A DNA stretch of 64,000 nucleotides from Myxococcus hansupus (GTDB taxonomy: Bacteria; Myxococcota; Myxococcia; Myxococcales; Myxococcaceae): the NCBI RefSeq assembly GCF_000280925.3, contig NZ_CP012109.1:5042501-5106500 (forward strand). Direction: 5' to 3'. Both the position numbers and the translations under genes were made by a program. The notes under the pieces were generated by a model. It was not told the DNA's origin. It did no database searches and saw only the letters and a list, made by a program, of their open reading frames with translations. Positions within the stretch are counted from its first letter, which is position 1, and the number at the start of each line of letters is the position of its first letter. Shown piece by piece: positions 47,171 to 55,922 of the stretch.

Positions 47171-47722
47171 TCAGCGCACCGCGGCGGAGACCTGCTTGAA
47201 CTCGGGCGTGCCCGCGCGCCCGAGCACGTCGAACAGCGCGGCCTCCACCGTGGCGACGTGCGCCCCCGCGTCGCGACAGAGCTGGAGGCCCACCTGCCGG
47301 TCCTCCGAATTGCGCGACAGGACAGCGTCCGCCAGGAGGAAGGGCGACAAGCCCCGCTCGGCCAGGTCGCGCACCGTCTGGAAGACGCAGATGTGCGTCT
47401 CCATGCCCGCCACCAGCACCTGCGTGCGTCCGCCCAGCGCGGCCAGCACGTCCGGCACCGCCGCGCTGAACTCCAGCTTCTCCACCGGCTTGACGTCCTT
47501 GAGCGCGCGCATGCGGAGGAGCGAGTGCGTGGGGCCCAGGCCCTGGGGGTACTGCTCGGTGAGGAGGATGGGCAGCCCCAGCGCCCGCGCGCCCTCGATG
47601 GCGGCGCCGGTGCGGCTGAGCATGCGGTCCAGCGCGTCCCGGTCCATGGCGGCGCACAGGCGCTCCTGGATGTCCACGATGAGCAACGCGGCCTGGTCCT
47701 GCTTGAGGCGGAAGGTCGGCAT
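47171..47722 (-). CDS. Isochorismatase-family cysteine hydrolase
   Basis: 183 residues: Asp in LLIVDIQERL, Lys in the PVEKLEF region, and the nucleophile Cys in METHICVFQT make the D-K-C triad. The compact domain without an aryl-carrier fusion suits nicotinamidase/isochorismatase-like hydrolases; the substrate is unknown. GGAGG precedes the ATG. Convergent with the zinc operon (6 bases apart) and downstream of a TPR gene. Confidence 0.9.
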   Translation of the reverse strand: MPTFRLKQDQAALLIVDIQERLCAAMDRDALDRMLSRTGAAIEGARALGLPILLTEQYPQGLGPTHSLLRMRALKDVKPVEKLEFSAAVPDVLAALGGRTQVLVAGMETHICVFQTVRDLAERGLSPFLLADAVLSRNSEDRQVGLQLCRDAGAHVATVEAALFDVLGRAGTPEFKQVSAAVR

Positions 47723-47815
47723 GCCCCCTCCTCGCGCGAACAGCGCGGGCACGTCAAGCGGCGGGCGGCCCCGGTGCGCGGGAGCGTCCGCCGGAGACCC
47801 GCGCGGCGCGGGGAC

Positions 47816-49549
47816 TCAACAGGACATCGTCCCCTGGGCGGAGACAGGCGCCACGTCCGGCTCGCGCAGGGCGAGGATTTCCGGGGGCCGCACCAGGCGC
47901 AGCAGACGGCCCCGTCCGGCGATGAACGCCCGGGCGCGGCGAAGCTCCGGCAGGTGTGCATCCGCGCAGCACCAGCGCTCGAGGAACGCGGAGAAGTCCT
48001 CCACCGCGCCGCTCCACGCGCCCAGCGCCACCTGCGACTCCGCCGCCAGCAGCCGGAAGTGTCCGCTGGCCGGCCGCTCCGCCACCAGGGCCCGCGCCAG
48101 CTCCAGGGCCTTGTCCTCGCGGCCGGTGCGCAGCCGCAACCGGACCAGGGCCTCGCGCGCGGGCCGTGAGAAGGACGGGGGCCCCGCGGTGCGCAGCCTC
48201 CGCTCCAGGCGGAGCGCCCGCGTCAGCGTCGCTTCGGCGCGGCCCACTTCACCCCGGCGCGCCTCCAACGCGCCCCGCAGCTCCTGCGAGGCCACTTCCA
48301 CCACGCGCGCCACGTCCCTGGGGCACAGGGCCCCATCCTCCGAGCGGCGCGTCTCCACCAGCGGCGCATGCAGCGCGTCCAGCGCGTTGCAGGTGCGCTC
48401 CACTTCGCCCAACCGCCCCGCCTCCAGCAGACACAGGCCCCGCGTGTAGAGGCGCAGGCCGTCCCGATACGCCAGCTCGGCAGACGACGCGGTGGTGGAC
48501 AGCTCCAAGGGCACGTCCGCCGCCGCGCGCCAGAAGCCGAAGCGCAGGTGCGCGGCCACCAGCGTGGAGGCGGCGAAGAGGAGGCCCTGGTTGTCCCCGC
48601 TCGCGCCCTCCATCCGTTGCCGCAAGCGCCGGGCCCAGGCCTGCGCCTCGCCGTACTGCCCCGCTTCCGCGCAGCCCTGGCTGAGCAGCCGCATGGCGGC
48701 CTCCGCGCCAGGTGCATCGGTGACGGTCAGCCCTTCCTCGGCCAGGTAGGCGTCGTCCGCGGCCACGGCGGATTCGAGCGCGTGCTGCGCCTCGTGCACC
48801 CGCCCCACCCTCTGAAGCAGGCGGCCCGCGGCGAGCAGCGCGGGACTGGCCCGCGGCGCCAGGGACAGCAGCCGCTGCGCGCTCTCCAGCGCGGCCTCCG
48901 GCCGGCCACTGGTCAGCATCGCCTGCACCCACGCGTGGTGGACGCCCGCGTGGTCTGGGTGCGAGCGCAGCAGCTCGCGCAACAGCGCCTGCGCGTACGG
49001 CTGGCCCTGACCGGGACGCCCGTCCGGTTCGTACCCGTCCACCAGGAAGCCCGCCAGCAACAGCCTGGCGTCGCCGTCCTCGGGATAGCGGTCGATGAGG
49101 CACTCCATGTCCCGCACGAAGGCGTGGCGCCCGTTCGCGGGCCCCTTCTCCGCGAGCAGGCTGGCCGCGACGATGTAGCGCTGCTCCCGGTCCGAGGTGC
49201 CCTCGCTCAGCGCCAACGCGTGGCCCATGGCCTCCGCTCGGGCGGCGGCGAAGCGCGCGCCGGGGCCCCGCGACAGGGCCAGTCCCCACCACGCCATGGC
49301 CAGCGCCGGGTCCTCGCGCGTGGCCGCGGCGAAGGCGCGGCGGGCTTCCGAACCCCACCCCAGGTGCAGACACCGCAGCCCCTGGTCGAACCAGGCCTGG
49401 GCTTGCGGCCGGGACGTGCTGACCTCCAGGTGCGCGGCCCCCAGGCCGTCGCGGACGCGCGGCGGCGGCAAGGCCTCGTCGGCGACGTCCTCCCACGGTG
49501 CGCGGGCATGGACGGAAGGTTCATCGGCTCGGAGCAGTCGCGCCAACAT
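47816..49549 (-). CDS. TPR-repeat protein
   Basis: 577 residues, soluble, with no signal peptide. Mostly TPR-type helices: QAQAWFDQGLRCLHLGWGSEARRAFAAATREDPALAMAWWGLALS near 48-93 and further units to the end (RPEAALESAQRLLSLAPRASPALLAAGRLL, EALVRLRLRTGREDKALELARALV). The N-terminal arrangement, a TPR pair followed by a large Ala/Leu/Arg-rich scaffold, resembles bacterial tetratricopeptide proteins without known catalysis. Gene follows the 49562-50164 gene at 12 bases, so the two are probably an operon. Confidence 0.8.
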   Translation of the reverse strand: MLARLLRADEPSVHARAPWEDVADEALPPPRVRDGLGAAHLEVSTSRPQAQAWFDQGLRCLHLGWGSEARRAFAAATREDPALAMAWWGLALSRGPGARFAAARAEAMGHALALSEGTSDREQRYIVAASLLAEKGPANGRHAFVRDMECLIDRYPEDGDARLLLAGFLVDGYEPDGRPGQGQPYAQALLRELLRSHPDHAGVHHAWVQAMLTSGRPEAALESAQRLLSLAPRASPALLAAGRLLQRVGRVHEAQHALESAVAADDAYLAEEGLTVTDAPGAEAAMRLLSQGCAEAGQYGEAQAWARRLRQRMEGASGDNQGLLFAASTLVAAHLRFGFWRAAADVPLELSTTASSAELAYRDGLRLYTRGLCLLEAGRLGEVERTCNALDALHAPLVETRRSEDGALCPRDVARVVEVASQELRGALEARRGEVGRAEATLTRALRLERRLRTAGPPSFSRPAREALVRLRLRTGREDKALELARALVAERPASGHFRLLAAESQVALGAWSGAVEDFSAFLERWCCADAHLPELRRARAFIAGRGRLLRLVRPPEILALREPDVAPVSAQGTMSC

Positions 49550-49561
49550 GAGGTCCTCTCC

Positions 49562-50164
49562 TCAGGCCCCGGAGACCGGGGCGGTGCAGACAGTGAATCC
49601 AGCATCCAGGGAACGCAGGCGGGAGGCGAAGCGCCGCCACGAGACGGCCAGCGCATCCGCGGCGACAGGCGGCGCCTTGCGCCGGGCCGCGAAGCAGGTG
49701 CGCCGCCAGGACGCGCCCATCTCCTGGGACACCCACTCCTCATGCGAGGCCAACCACCCCGCCAGGGAGACGAGCCCCGCGCGAAGGGCCCGCCGCTCGC
49801 GCCCCGTGGTGGGGATGCGCGGCGGACTCAGGTCCTCCGCGCGGAACGGGAGCGCACCCGGCGCGGTGTCCAGCAGGACGGGCATGAAGCCCGACCTCGG
49901 GACGAAGACGGCCTCGCCGCACTCACACAGCGCGCCAAAACCCCACAGCGACAACCGCCTCCCCTCCGGCAAATCCACCGTATAGGGGCTCTGCCCTTCC
50001 ACCCCTTCCGGTCGCGCGTGGCGGACAAGCCCCCTGCGCACGAGGAGGTTCCCCTCGGGACAGAGCACGTCCCTTCCGAGGCACCACATGGAGAGGTCGA
50101 ACAGGCGGTCCCCCTCGCGTTGAAGCTCGCAGGGAATCACGGTGGACAGGGCGTGGCCGGACAT
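49562..50164 (-). CDS. Protein of unknown function
   Basis: 200 residues, soluble, with CLGRDVLCPEGNLLVRRGLVRH near the N-terminus and CECG (about 83-86), then an Ala/Arg-rich helical C-terminal half. GAGAGGAAC stands before the ATG. No family recognised. Co-directional with and 12 bases before the TPR gene. A role with that protein is plausible but unproven. Confidence 0.65.
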   Translation of the reverse strand: MSGHALSTVIPCELQREGDRLFDLSMWCLGRDVLCPEGNLLVRRGLVRHARPEGVEGQSPYTVDLPEGRRLSLWGFGALCECGEAVFVPRSGFMPVLLDTAPGALPFRAEDLSPPRIPTTGRERRALRAGLVSLAGWLASHEEWVSQEMGASWRRTCFAARRKAPPVAADALAVSWRRFASRLRSLDAGFTVCTAPVSGA

Positions 50165-50184
50165 GGGCGGAGTTCCTCTCGGGG

Positions 50185-50562
50185 CTAGGACTTCTTCGCG
50201 CTGGCGCCGCGGCGCACGGGGCTGCTGCCAAAGAGCGCGGGGGCCTCGACGGGGCTTCCGCCCTGCTTCCCCAGCACGGCATTCACCGCGCGCACCAACT
50301 TGCCGCGCACGCGGGCCGGCAACGGCCGGTCGCCCAGCGCGGCCTGGAGCTGCTGCGCGCTGATGCCCCGGCCGCTCTTCGGCTTGGCGATGTTCAGCGA
50401 CGCGTAGCTCTTGCCCTGCGCGTCCTTGTCACGGCGGCGGGCGACGCGCTTGCGAGACAGGACACGGCCCTCGGAGCCACGGGACTCGAGCTGGCGCGAC
50501 AGGCGGAGGAGCGTCTGGGAGGTGATGTTCTTGTCGGTCAGGAACTGCTGGAAGGAACCCAT
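50185..50562 (-). CDS. Small basic protein of unknown function
   Basis: 125 residues, strongly basic (SRKRVARRRDKDAQGKS, ARVRGKLVRAVNAVLGK), no membrane segment. AGAGAGAAG before the ATG. Composition suggests nucleic-acid binding, but no domain is recognised. On the same strand as the 49562-50164 gene, 20 bases upstream of it. Confidence 0.65.
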   Translation of the reverse strand: MGSFQQFLTDKNITSQTLLRLSRQLESRGSEGRVLSRKRVARRRDKDAQGKSYASLNIAKPKSGRGISAQQLQAALGDRPLPARVRGKLVRAVNAVLGKQGGSPVEAPALFGSSPVRRGASAKKS

Positions 50563-50642
50563 GGTCTTCTCTCTGGGGAAACGAGGGGCCGGCACCTGGG
50601 CGCCGGCCCCGGGTGAACGGGCCGTGAAGGCCCGAAGCGGCG

Positions 50643-51143
50643 TCAGTGCTCGTGGCCGTGGTCGTGCGCCGCCTCTTCGATGAGGACGGAGACGGTGGCG
50701 GCCGACGTGGGGCCGAAGGTCAGGATGTGCGTGCCCACCGTGAGCGGCACCACGTGGCGGCCCTTGATGTCGGTGCAACCCTCGGAGCTGCTGGCGCTCT
50801 CCTCGATCTCCACCGGCTCACCGCTCGCGGTGGTGACGGACAGGGCCACGGCCGCGTTCGTGTAGATGACGTAGTCGGTGGCCTCCGTCGCGGCGAAGGA
50901 CACGGCGCCCTGCTTGCCGTCAGGGCCATCCGCCAGCGTGATGTCGTAGCGGCGGTGGTCGGCGCGAATGGCGGGGGGCTCACCCGCACCCAGCGCGGCG
51001 ATGACGGAGGTTGCGGGCCCATTCTGGAGGTGCTCACACGCCTCGGCGTCAACGCCGTGGTCATCGTCGGAATGGTCATCGCCGCAACCAGCGGACACGA
51101 GCGCGGTGGACAGCAGGAATGCGGCCAGGAGCTTCTTCTTCAT
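50643..51143 (-). CDS. His-rich lipoprotein, putative metal binding
   Basis: 166 residues with lipobox LVSAGC. Two histidine/aspartate-rich ends frame a beta-rich domain: DDHSDDDHG right after the lipid anchor and HDHGHEH at the extreme C-terminus; C-x-D in SEGCTDI. Such tails bind Zn, Cu or Ni. GGAG before the ATG. It follows, with a 277-base gap, the paralogue of the zinc-operon leader gene, suggesting a second metal-response locus. Confidence 0.8.
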   Translation of the reverse strand: MKKKLLAAFLLSTALVSAGCGDDHSDDDHGVDAEACEHLQNGPATSVIAALGAGEPPAIRADHRRYDITLADGPDGKQGAVSFAATEATDYVIYTNAAVALSVTTASGEPVEIEESASSSEGCTDIKGRHVVPLTVGTHILTFGPTSAATVSVLIEEAAHDHGHEH

Positions 51144-51420
51144 GGTGTTACTCCACGGGACGAACTGCGGGTGTGCCACGCCCGCGCGACCGCAACGGAC
51201 GCCCTCGGAACAGAGGGGTGCCGCCACGGACACGTGGGAATGGAAGGGGCCGTGCGATGGGCACGAAGAACGGGCGCGGTGAGACAGCTCAGCCACGGCA
51301 ACGGACACAAAGCCGCAATGACTCACGGCCCACGCGAGGTGGACGGAGTGTGTCTGGCTTTAGCCGATGACAGGGCTCACACGGCGCGCAAGGCCGCGTG
51401 AAGGAGCAGACTCCCGGACC
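51144..51420. other. Intergenic region between the His-rich lipoprotein and the Cys/His protein genes
   Basis: 277 bases without a supported gene. Minus-strand RNA from the upstream gene could form a short stem CACGCGGC/GCCGTGTG (about 51378-51400), a possible terminator, so the lipoprotein gene may have its own promoter. No convincing -35/-10 pair is seen. Confidence 0.35.
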
Positions 51421-51855
51421 TCACGCGCGAGGCGGAGACGCCTTGGGAGCCAGGTGCAGCCGGGCGACGGGCTCCGAGTGGAACCGGAACACCGCCAGCG
51501 CGGGCTGGGACAACACGGGTGCGACGCGGAGCGACGGCGCCGCCTGTTGCGGAGGCGGTGCCTCCCGCCGGAAGAAGGCGTGGACACAGTGCGCGTCGGT
51601 CCCGTGGGAATCCGCCTCCGCGCCTCGGGAGGCCAGACGCACGTCGTCGAAGGACGCCTCGACGTGCCCCGCGCCGTGGTCATCCCCCGCCTCCACGTGA
51701 ATCACCTCGCCATGCTCCAGGCACGTGGCGTGCTGGACCAGGGCGAAGTGCATGACGCTGCCCACGTAGGCCAGCGCGCACAGGAGCGCGAGCGGCAACG
51801 CCATGCGGCGCGACCGGACGGGACTCACGGGCTGGCGGTGGGTGGAGCGGCTCAC
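51421..51855 (-). CDS. Small exported Cys/His protein, paralogue of the zinc-operon leader
   Basis: 144 residues: hydrophobic segment (ALPLALLCALAYVGSVMHF), C-x-x-H in HATCLEHGEVIHVEAGDDHGAGH, a second Cys/His pair (THAHC-like DAHCVHAF), then a Pro/Ala-rich tail ending LHLAPKASPPRA. The order of motifs and the tail match the 41856-42281 protein, so the two are paralogues. Promoter shared in part (motif GCGTGATACxGTC). Probable periplasmic metal-binding protein; role unknown. Confidence 0.78.
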   Translation of the reverse strand: MSRSTHRQPVSPVRSRRMALPLALLCALAYVGSVMHFALVQHATCLEHGEVIHVEAGDDHGAGHVEASFDDVRLASRGAEADSHGTDAHCVHAFFRREAPPPQQAAPSLRVAPVLSQPALAVFRFHSEPVARLHLAPKASPPRA

Positions 51856-51880
51856 GTCAGGGCATTCCTGGTTGAACGGC

Positions 51881-51933
51881 GTCTGACGTTGTAAGCCAGA
51901 CAGGCCGTTCGCGCAAGTCAGACTGTATCACGC
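51881..51933 (-). promoter_or_regulatory. Promoter with operator centred on the -10
   Basis: On the minus strand: -35 TTGCGC (51916-51911), 17-base spacer, -10 TACAAC (51893-51888). The -10 sits inside the inverted repeat GTCTGAC (51881-51887) / GCCAGAC (51895-51901) with one mismatch, and GTCAGAC occurs again next to the -35 (51917-51923). Upstream is GCGTGATACAGTC (51933-51921), matching the zinc-operon motif at 41789-41801. Architecture typical of a repressed, metal- or stress-responsive promoter. Confidence 0.6.
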
Positions 51934-52204
51934 GGCCTCCGCCAGGCGACATCTCCGCGAACCCCTGCAATAGCAACTTGGAAACAAAGGCAACCAAGGA
52001 GCACGTTTCCAGCGACAGCGTGCGCGCCGGTCGCCCGCCAGCCAGGAGGGCCTCATGACGCGGTCCAGGGCCCCCTGGAGGGGGAAAAGGCATGCGCCCG
52101 GTGTAGGTGGAGCGCACCGCCGTCATGGACCGACGGACCGTTCCAGGCGTAGGGTGCCGCCGCCCGGCAGAAGCCGGGGCGTACCCTCCCGAGGTCACGA
52201 CTTC

Positions 52205-53677
52205 GTGCAAGAGTTCATCGACGTGCTGCGGAGCCAGGCGCGCCACATCGCGCCCGACCTGGCGCGGCTCGCCTACCAGCGCGGCCTGGCCGTCACGCGG
52301 CCGGACGGCAGCACCCGCCCCATTCCCATCACCGCCACGCCCGTGGTGCTGGACGCCTCGGAGATTCGCCGCCGCGCGGAGCTGTCCGCTCGCCTGTCCT
52401 CCGCCACCGCGAAGATGGCGCGCGCCCTGCTCGAAGGCGACGAGGCCGAGCTCCTCCTGGGCTCGCTGTCCCCCCTCGAGCGCACGCTCGCCGAGCGCAC
52501 CTGGAGCCAGTCCACCCGGCTGGTCACCACCCGCGTGGACTACTTCGTCGCCGGTGGGAAGCCCTGGGCCCTGGAGGTCAACGCCACCATCCCGGCCATG
52601 CAGGGGTACTCCGACATCGCCGCCCGCACCTTCATCGAGGTGGTGGGCCGCTACTTCCGCTATCCGGAGAAGTCGCTGCACGCGCTCCTGTCGCTCAACG
52701 GGAGCAACGCGCTGGCGTTGTACCGGGCGCTGCTGGATGGCTACGCCGCCGAGCGCGACGGGCGGATGCCGGACACGGTGGCGCTCCTGTGCCGCCGCAA
52801 CGACGCACAAATCACGGAGCTGCGCTGGCTGTGCGAGCGCTTCCGCGAGTTCGGCGCGGACGCCGACCTGGTCCACCCGGACGAGGTGTCCGGTGACAGC
52901 GCCTTCGTGGCGAACGGGAAGAAGTACGACTTGGTGTACCGACACCTCTTCGTGCGGCGCCTGGAGGAGTCGCCCTCCCCGTGGGTGGAGGACTTCCTGA
53001 GCACGGTGCCCGGCAAGAAGGCGGTGTTCCTCAACCCGCCCGCCTCGCAGGTGGAGGTGAAGCTGACCTTCGCGCGCCTGTCCCAGGCCCTGGCCGAGCC
53101 CGCCCTGGCCGAAGCCGCCCGCCTCACGGGCGAGGAGCTGGAAGCCGTGCGCGCCTCGGTGCCGTGGACGCGGCTGTTCCGCCCGGGCCCCGCAGTGGGA
53201 CCCGACGGCGCGCGGGTGGACGACCTCGTCGCCCTGGTCGCCTCGGCCCCTCAGCGCTTCGTCCTCAAGCGGGCGTGGGACTACGGCGGCCGAGCAGTCT
53301 TCCTGGGCCGCTCGGCGGGCACAGTGCCCTACACGGAGCGCGTGACGAGCGCCTACGGAACACCGCTGACGTGGGCGGAGTTGTGTGCCCGGACGGCGGC
53401 GGACACCGCGGGCGGAGGCTTCGTGGTGCAGGAGGTGGTGGACTCTCCTCCGGAGGATCACCTGCTCTGCGAACCCAACGGCACGGTGCTGCCCGCGTCC
53501 TTCTTCGTGGACTACTCCGCGTACGCCTCCGTGGGGCTGGCGCGGCAGCCGGCGTGGGGCGGCGTGTGTCGGGGCTCCATGTCGGAGATCGTCAACATCG
53601 TCGGCGGCGGCGGCGTGCTGCCGCTCATCACCTCGGAAGTCGCCTCCAAGCTTTTGATGGCGTGGAAGGCCTTTTAA
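52205..53677 (+). CDS. Circularly permuted ATP-grasp-like protein
   Basis: About 490 residues. ATP-grasp landmarks occur in a permuted order resembling glutathionylspermidine-synthase-like or type 2 ATP-grasp proteins: VNATIPAMQGYSDIAARTF, YRHLFVRRL, LNPPASQVEVKLTF, FVLKRAWDYGGRAVFLGR (ATP lysine and Gly loop), and EDHLLCEPNGTVLPASFFVDYS with acidic Mg ligands. Should ligate an amine or acid using ATP; substrates are unknown. GTG 52205 gives the conserved start, but an ATG at 52055 is in frame. It stands alone. Confidence 0.7.
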   Translation: MQEFIDVLRSQARHIAPDLARLAYQRGLAVTRPDGSTRPIPITATPVVLDASEIRRRAELSARLSSATAKMARALLEGDEAELLLGSLSPLERTLAERTWSQSTRLVTTRVDYFVAGGKPWALEVNATIPAMQGYSDIAARTFIEVVGRYFRYPEKSLHALLSLNGSNALALYRALLDGYAAERDGRMPDTVALLCRRNDAQITELRWLCERFREFGADADLVHPDEVSGDSAFVANGKKYDLVYRHLFVRRLEESPSPWVEDFLSTVPGKKAVFLNPPASQVEVKLTFARLSQALAEPALAEAARLTGEELEAVRASVPWTRLFRPGPAVGPDGARVDDLVALVASAPQRFVLKRAWDYGGRAVFLGRSAGTVPYTERVTSAYGTPLTWAELCARTAADTAGGGFVVQEVVDSPPEDHLLCEPNGTVLPASFFVDYSAYASVGLARQPAWGGVCRGSMSEIVNIVGGGGVLPLITSEVASKLLMAWKAF

Positions 53678-53776
53678 GGGGTTTCACGTGGGCCAGGGCC
53701 GCGCGCACGCCTGGGCCGGACGCGTTATAAGCAGTGCGCTGCCGGGAAGGCTCCTGGCTCGAAAGGAAGCAGATTC

Positions 53777-54487
53777 ATGGCCTGGGAAACCTCGGGGTGG
53801 CAGGCGAGCAGCAGCGACGCCGCTGACTCCATCCTCGTTCAAGAGTCACAGCGCGCGTTCATGTCGCGCGTGCATGGCTGGATGTTCATCGGCCTGCTCG
53901 TCACGGGCTTCACCGCGGCGCTGACGTTCAGCAACCCGGCGGTGTTCGAGACGGTGATTCAGTGGCGCCTGGGGTTCATCGTGGCGCAGCTCGGCGCCGT
54001 GTTCGCCCTCTCCTTCCTGGCGCCCCGGCTGTCCGGTCCGGTCGCCGGCGTGCTGTTCCTGGGCTACTCCGCGCTCACCGGCATGACGCTGTCCGTGCTG
54101 ATGGCCATCTACACGATGGGCAGCCTGGCCCAGGCGTTCTTCCTCACCGCGGCCGTCTACGGCGCCATGGCCATCTACGGCACCGTCACCAAGAAGAACC
54201 TGAGCGCCTGGGGCACCTTCCTCTTCATGGGTCTGGTGGGCGTGGTGCTGGCCAGCATCATGAACCTGTTCCTGCGCAGTGACGCCATGGGCTTCGTCGT
54301 CGCCTGCGCGTCCGTGGTCGTCTTCGCCGGCCTGACGGCGTACGACACCCAGAAGCTGCGCGCGATGCACGCGGGTGCGGGCTACAACAGCATCGCCGCG
54401 CTGAGCATCGTCGGCGCGCTCCGGCTCTACCTGGATTTCATCAACCTCTTCATCGCCCTGCTGCGGCTGACCGGCTCGCGCCGGTAG
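53777..54487 (+). CDS. Bax inhibitor-1/YccA family membrane protein
   Basis: 236 residues with about seven transmembrane helices: hydrophilic N-terminus, then FMSRVHGWMFIGLLVTGFTAAL through to ALRLYLDFINLFIALLRLTG. The conserved DFINLF-like C-terminal motif with acidic residues (AYDTQKLRAMHAG before it) is a family hallmark. Members are membrane quality-control or ion-leak proteins. Single gene; a strong hairpin follows. Confidence 0.92.
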   Translation: MAWETSGWQASSSDAADSILVQESQRAFMSRVHGWMFIGLLVTGFTAALTFSNPAVFETVIQWRLGFIVAQLGAVFALSFLAPRLSGPVAGVLFLGYSALTGMTLSVLMAIYTMGSLAQAFFLTAAVYGAMAIYGTVTKKNLSAWGTFLFMGLVGVVLASIMNLFLRSDAMGFVVACASVVVFAGLTAYDTQKLRAMHAGAGYNSIAALSIVGALRLYLDFINLFIALLRLTGSRR

Positions 54488-54517
54488 TCGAGCGCCCCAC
54501 CTCGGTTCAGCGGTCCA

Positions 54518-54566
54518 GAAGCGGCGGCGTGTCCCCTCCCCGGGCACGACCGCCGCTTCGCCGTTT
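54518..54566 (+). terminator. Hairpin terminator after the BI-1 gene
   Basis: Ten-base perfect stem GAAGCGGCGG / CCGCCGCTTC (54518-54527, 54550-54559) with a GC-rich loop, then GCCGTTTC. A likely terminator. Confidence 0.6.
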
Positions 54567-54628
54567 CAGACGCCGTTGACCCGATTTCCAGGTGCGCGCC
54601 CTCCCTCCTCCCATCACAGGAGGAAGGG

Positions 54629-55783
54629 ATGACCTCAGCAGTGCAACGGTGTCTGGGCGTTTCGCTCGCCGTCGTGTCCATGTTGTCCGCGGGCGTCGCC
54701 CTGGCGCACGGCTCCATGGAAGTACCTCTCAGTCGCGTCTATGGCTGCTTCAAGGAAGGGCCCGAGACGCCGAAGTCCGATGCTTGCAAGGCGCTCATCC
54801 AGGCCGGCGGAACCCAGGCGCTCTACGACTGGAACGGCGTGCGCCAGGGCAACGCCAATGACCGGCACCGCGAAATCATCCCGGACGGGAAGCTGTGCAG
54901 CGGGGCGAACGAGAGCCACCGCGGCCTGGACCTGGCGCGCACGGACTGGCCGTCCACGCTCATCGCTCCGGACGCGCAGGGGCGCTTCGAGTTCGTCTTC
55001 CACGCGACGGCGGTGCACGCCACCGGCTACTTCCGCCTCTACGTCACGCGCGAGGGCTACAACCCCGCGCTGCCGCTGAAGTGGTCGGACCTGGAGGCCA
55101 ACCCCTTCTGCTCCATCACCAACGTCTCCGCGCAGAACAACCGCTACCGCCTCAACTGCCCCTTCCCGCAGGGCAAGACGGGCTCGCACGTCCTCTATGC
55201 CATCTGGCAGCGCTCGGACAGCCCGGAGGCCTTCTATGCCTGCACCGACGTGAAGTTCAGCAACACGCCGCCTCCGCCCTCTTCCTGGCGGGAGCTGGGC
55301 CAGGTGCAGGCCCGCGAGGACCTGCCCGCGGGGAGCTCGGTGACGTTGCGCGTGTTCGACGCGCAGGGAGGTGACGCCGAATCGCATGTCCACCCGCTGC
55401 CCGCCGCCACGCCCGCGGCGCAGTGGATTCATGGCCTCGCGCAGCGTGTGAACGCCGCCTCCAACCGCGTGCAGGTGGGCGTGCTCGACACCGCCGGACG
55501 CGTCAACCCGGTGCAGAACGCCACGGCCAACCGCGTCTACGCGCGCGACACGGGCTACACCTTCCAACTCGACATCACCAAGCCGCCGCCCGGAGGCAAT
55601 GGCGACCCCATCTACCCGGCGGGCCTTGAAAGCTATACGGCGGGCTCCGTGGTGCGGGGAACCGATGGCCTGCGCTACCGCTGCAAGCCTTTCCCCTACT
55701 CGGGTTGGTGCAAGGGCTCCGCGCTCCACTACGCACCGAGTACGGGGATGAATTGGCAGGACGCCTGGGAGCGCATTCCCTGA
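54629..55783 (+). CDS. Chitin-active lytic polysaccharide monooxygenase (AA10) with chitin-binding module
   Basis: 384 residues. After signal cleavage at ALA|HGSM the mature N-terminus is His27, the first copper-brace ligand; the second is His130 in FHATAVHATGYFRLY, and the axial aromatic is in SPEAFYACTDVKF. Then a GbpA-like middle domain (about 210-310) and a C-terminal CBM5/12-type chitin-binding module (YPAGLESYTAGSVVRGTDGLRYRCKPFPYSGWCKG...DAWERI). It oxidatively cleaves crystalline chitin and would help the GH18 chitinase at 61473-63269, which has the same kind of module. Likely secreted and used in predation on fungi or arthropod debris. Confidence 0.93.
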   Translation: MTSAVQRCLGVSLAVVSMLSAGVALAHGSMEVPLSRVYGCFKEGPETPKSDACKALIQAGGTQALYDWNGVRQGNANDRHREIIPDGKLCSGANESHRGLDLARTDWPSTLIAPDAQGRFEFVFHATAVHATGYFRLYVTREGYNPALPLKWSDLEANPFCSITNVSAQNNRYRLNCPFPQGKTGSHVLYAIWQRSDSPEAFYACTDVKFSNTPPPPSSWRELGQVQAREDLPAGSSVTLRVFDAQGGDAESHVHPLPAATPAAQWIHGLAQRVNAASNRVQVGVLDTAGRVNPVQNATANRVYARDTGYTFQLDITKPPPGGNGDPIYPAGLESYTAGSVVRGTDGLRYRCKPFPYSGWCKGSALHYAPSTGMNWQDAWERIP

Positions 55784-55922
55784 GCGCAGACATATGACAC
55801 GACGCGCCATCTCCGAATGACAGACACGGGTTTGTCACGGCCCGGGCCGCAACATCCGCGCGGCCCGGGCCGACAATCCTGAAGGCTTTGACCTTCATGT
55901 CGTTCCCGAGAAAGGCGTAAGC

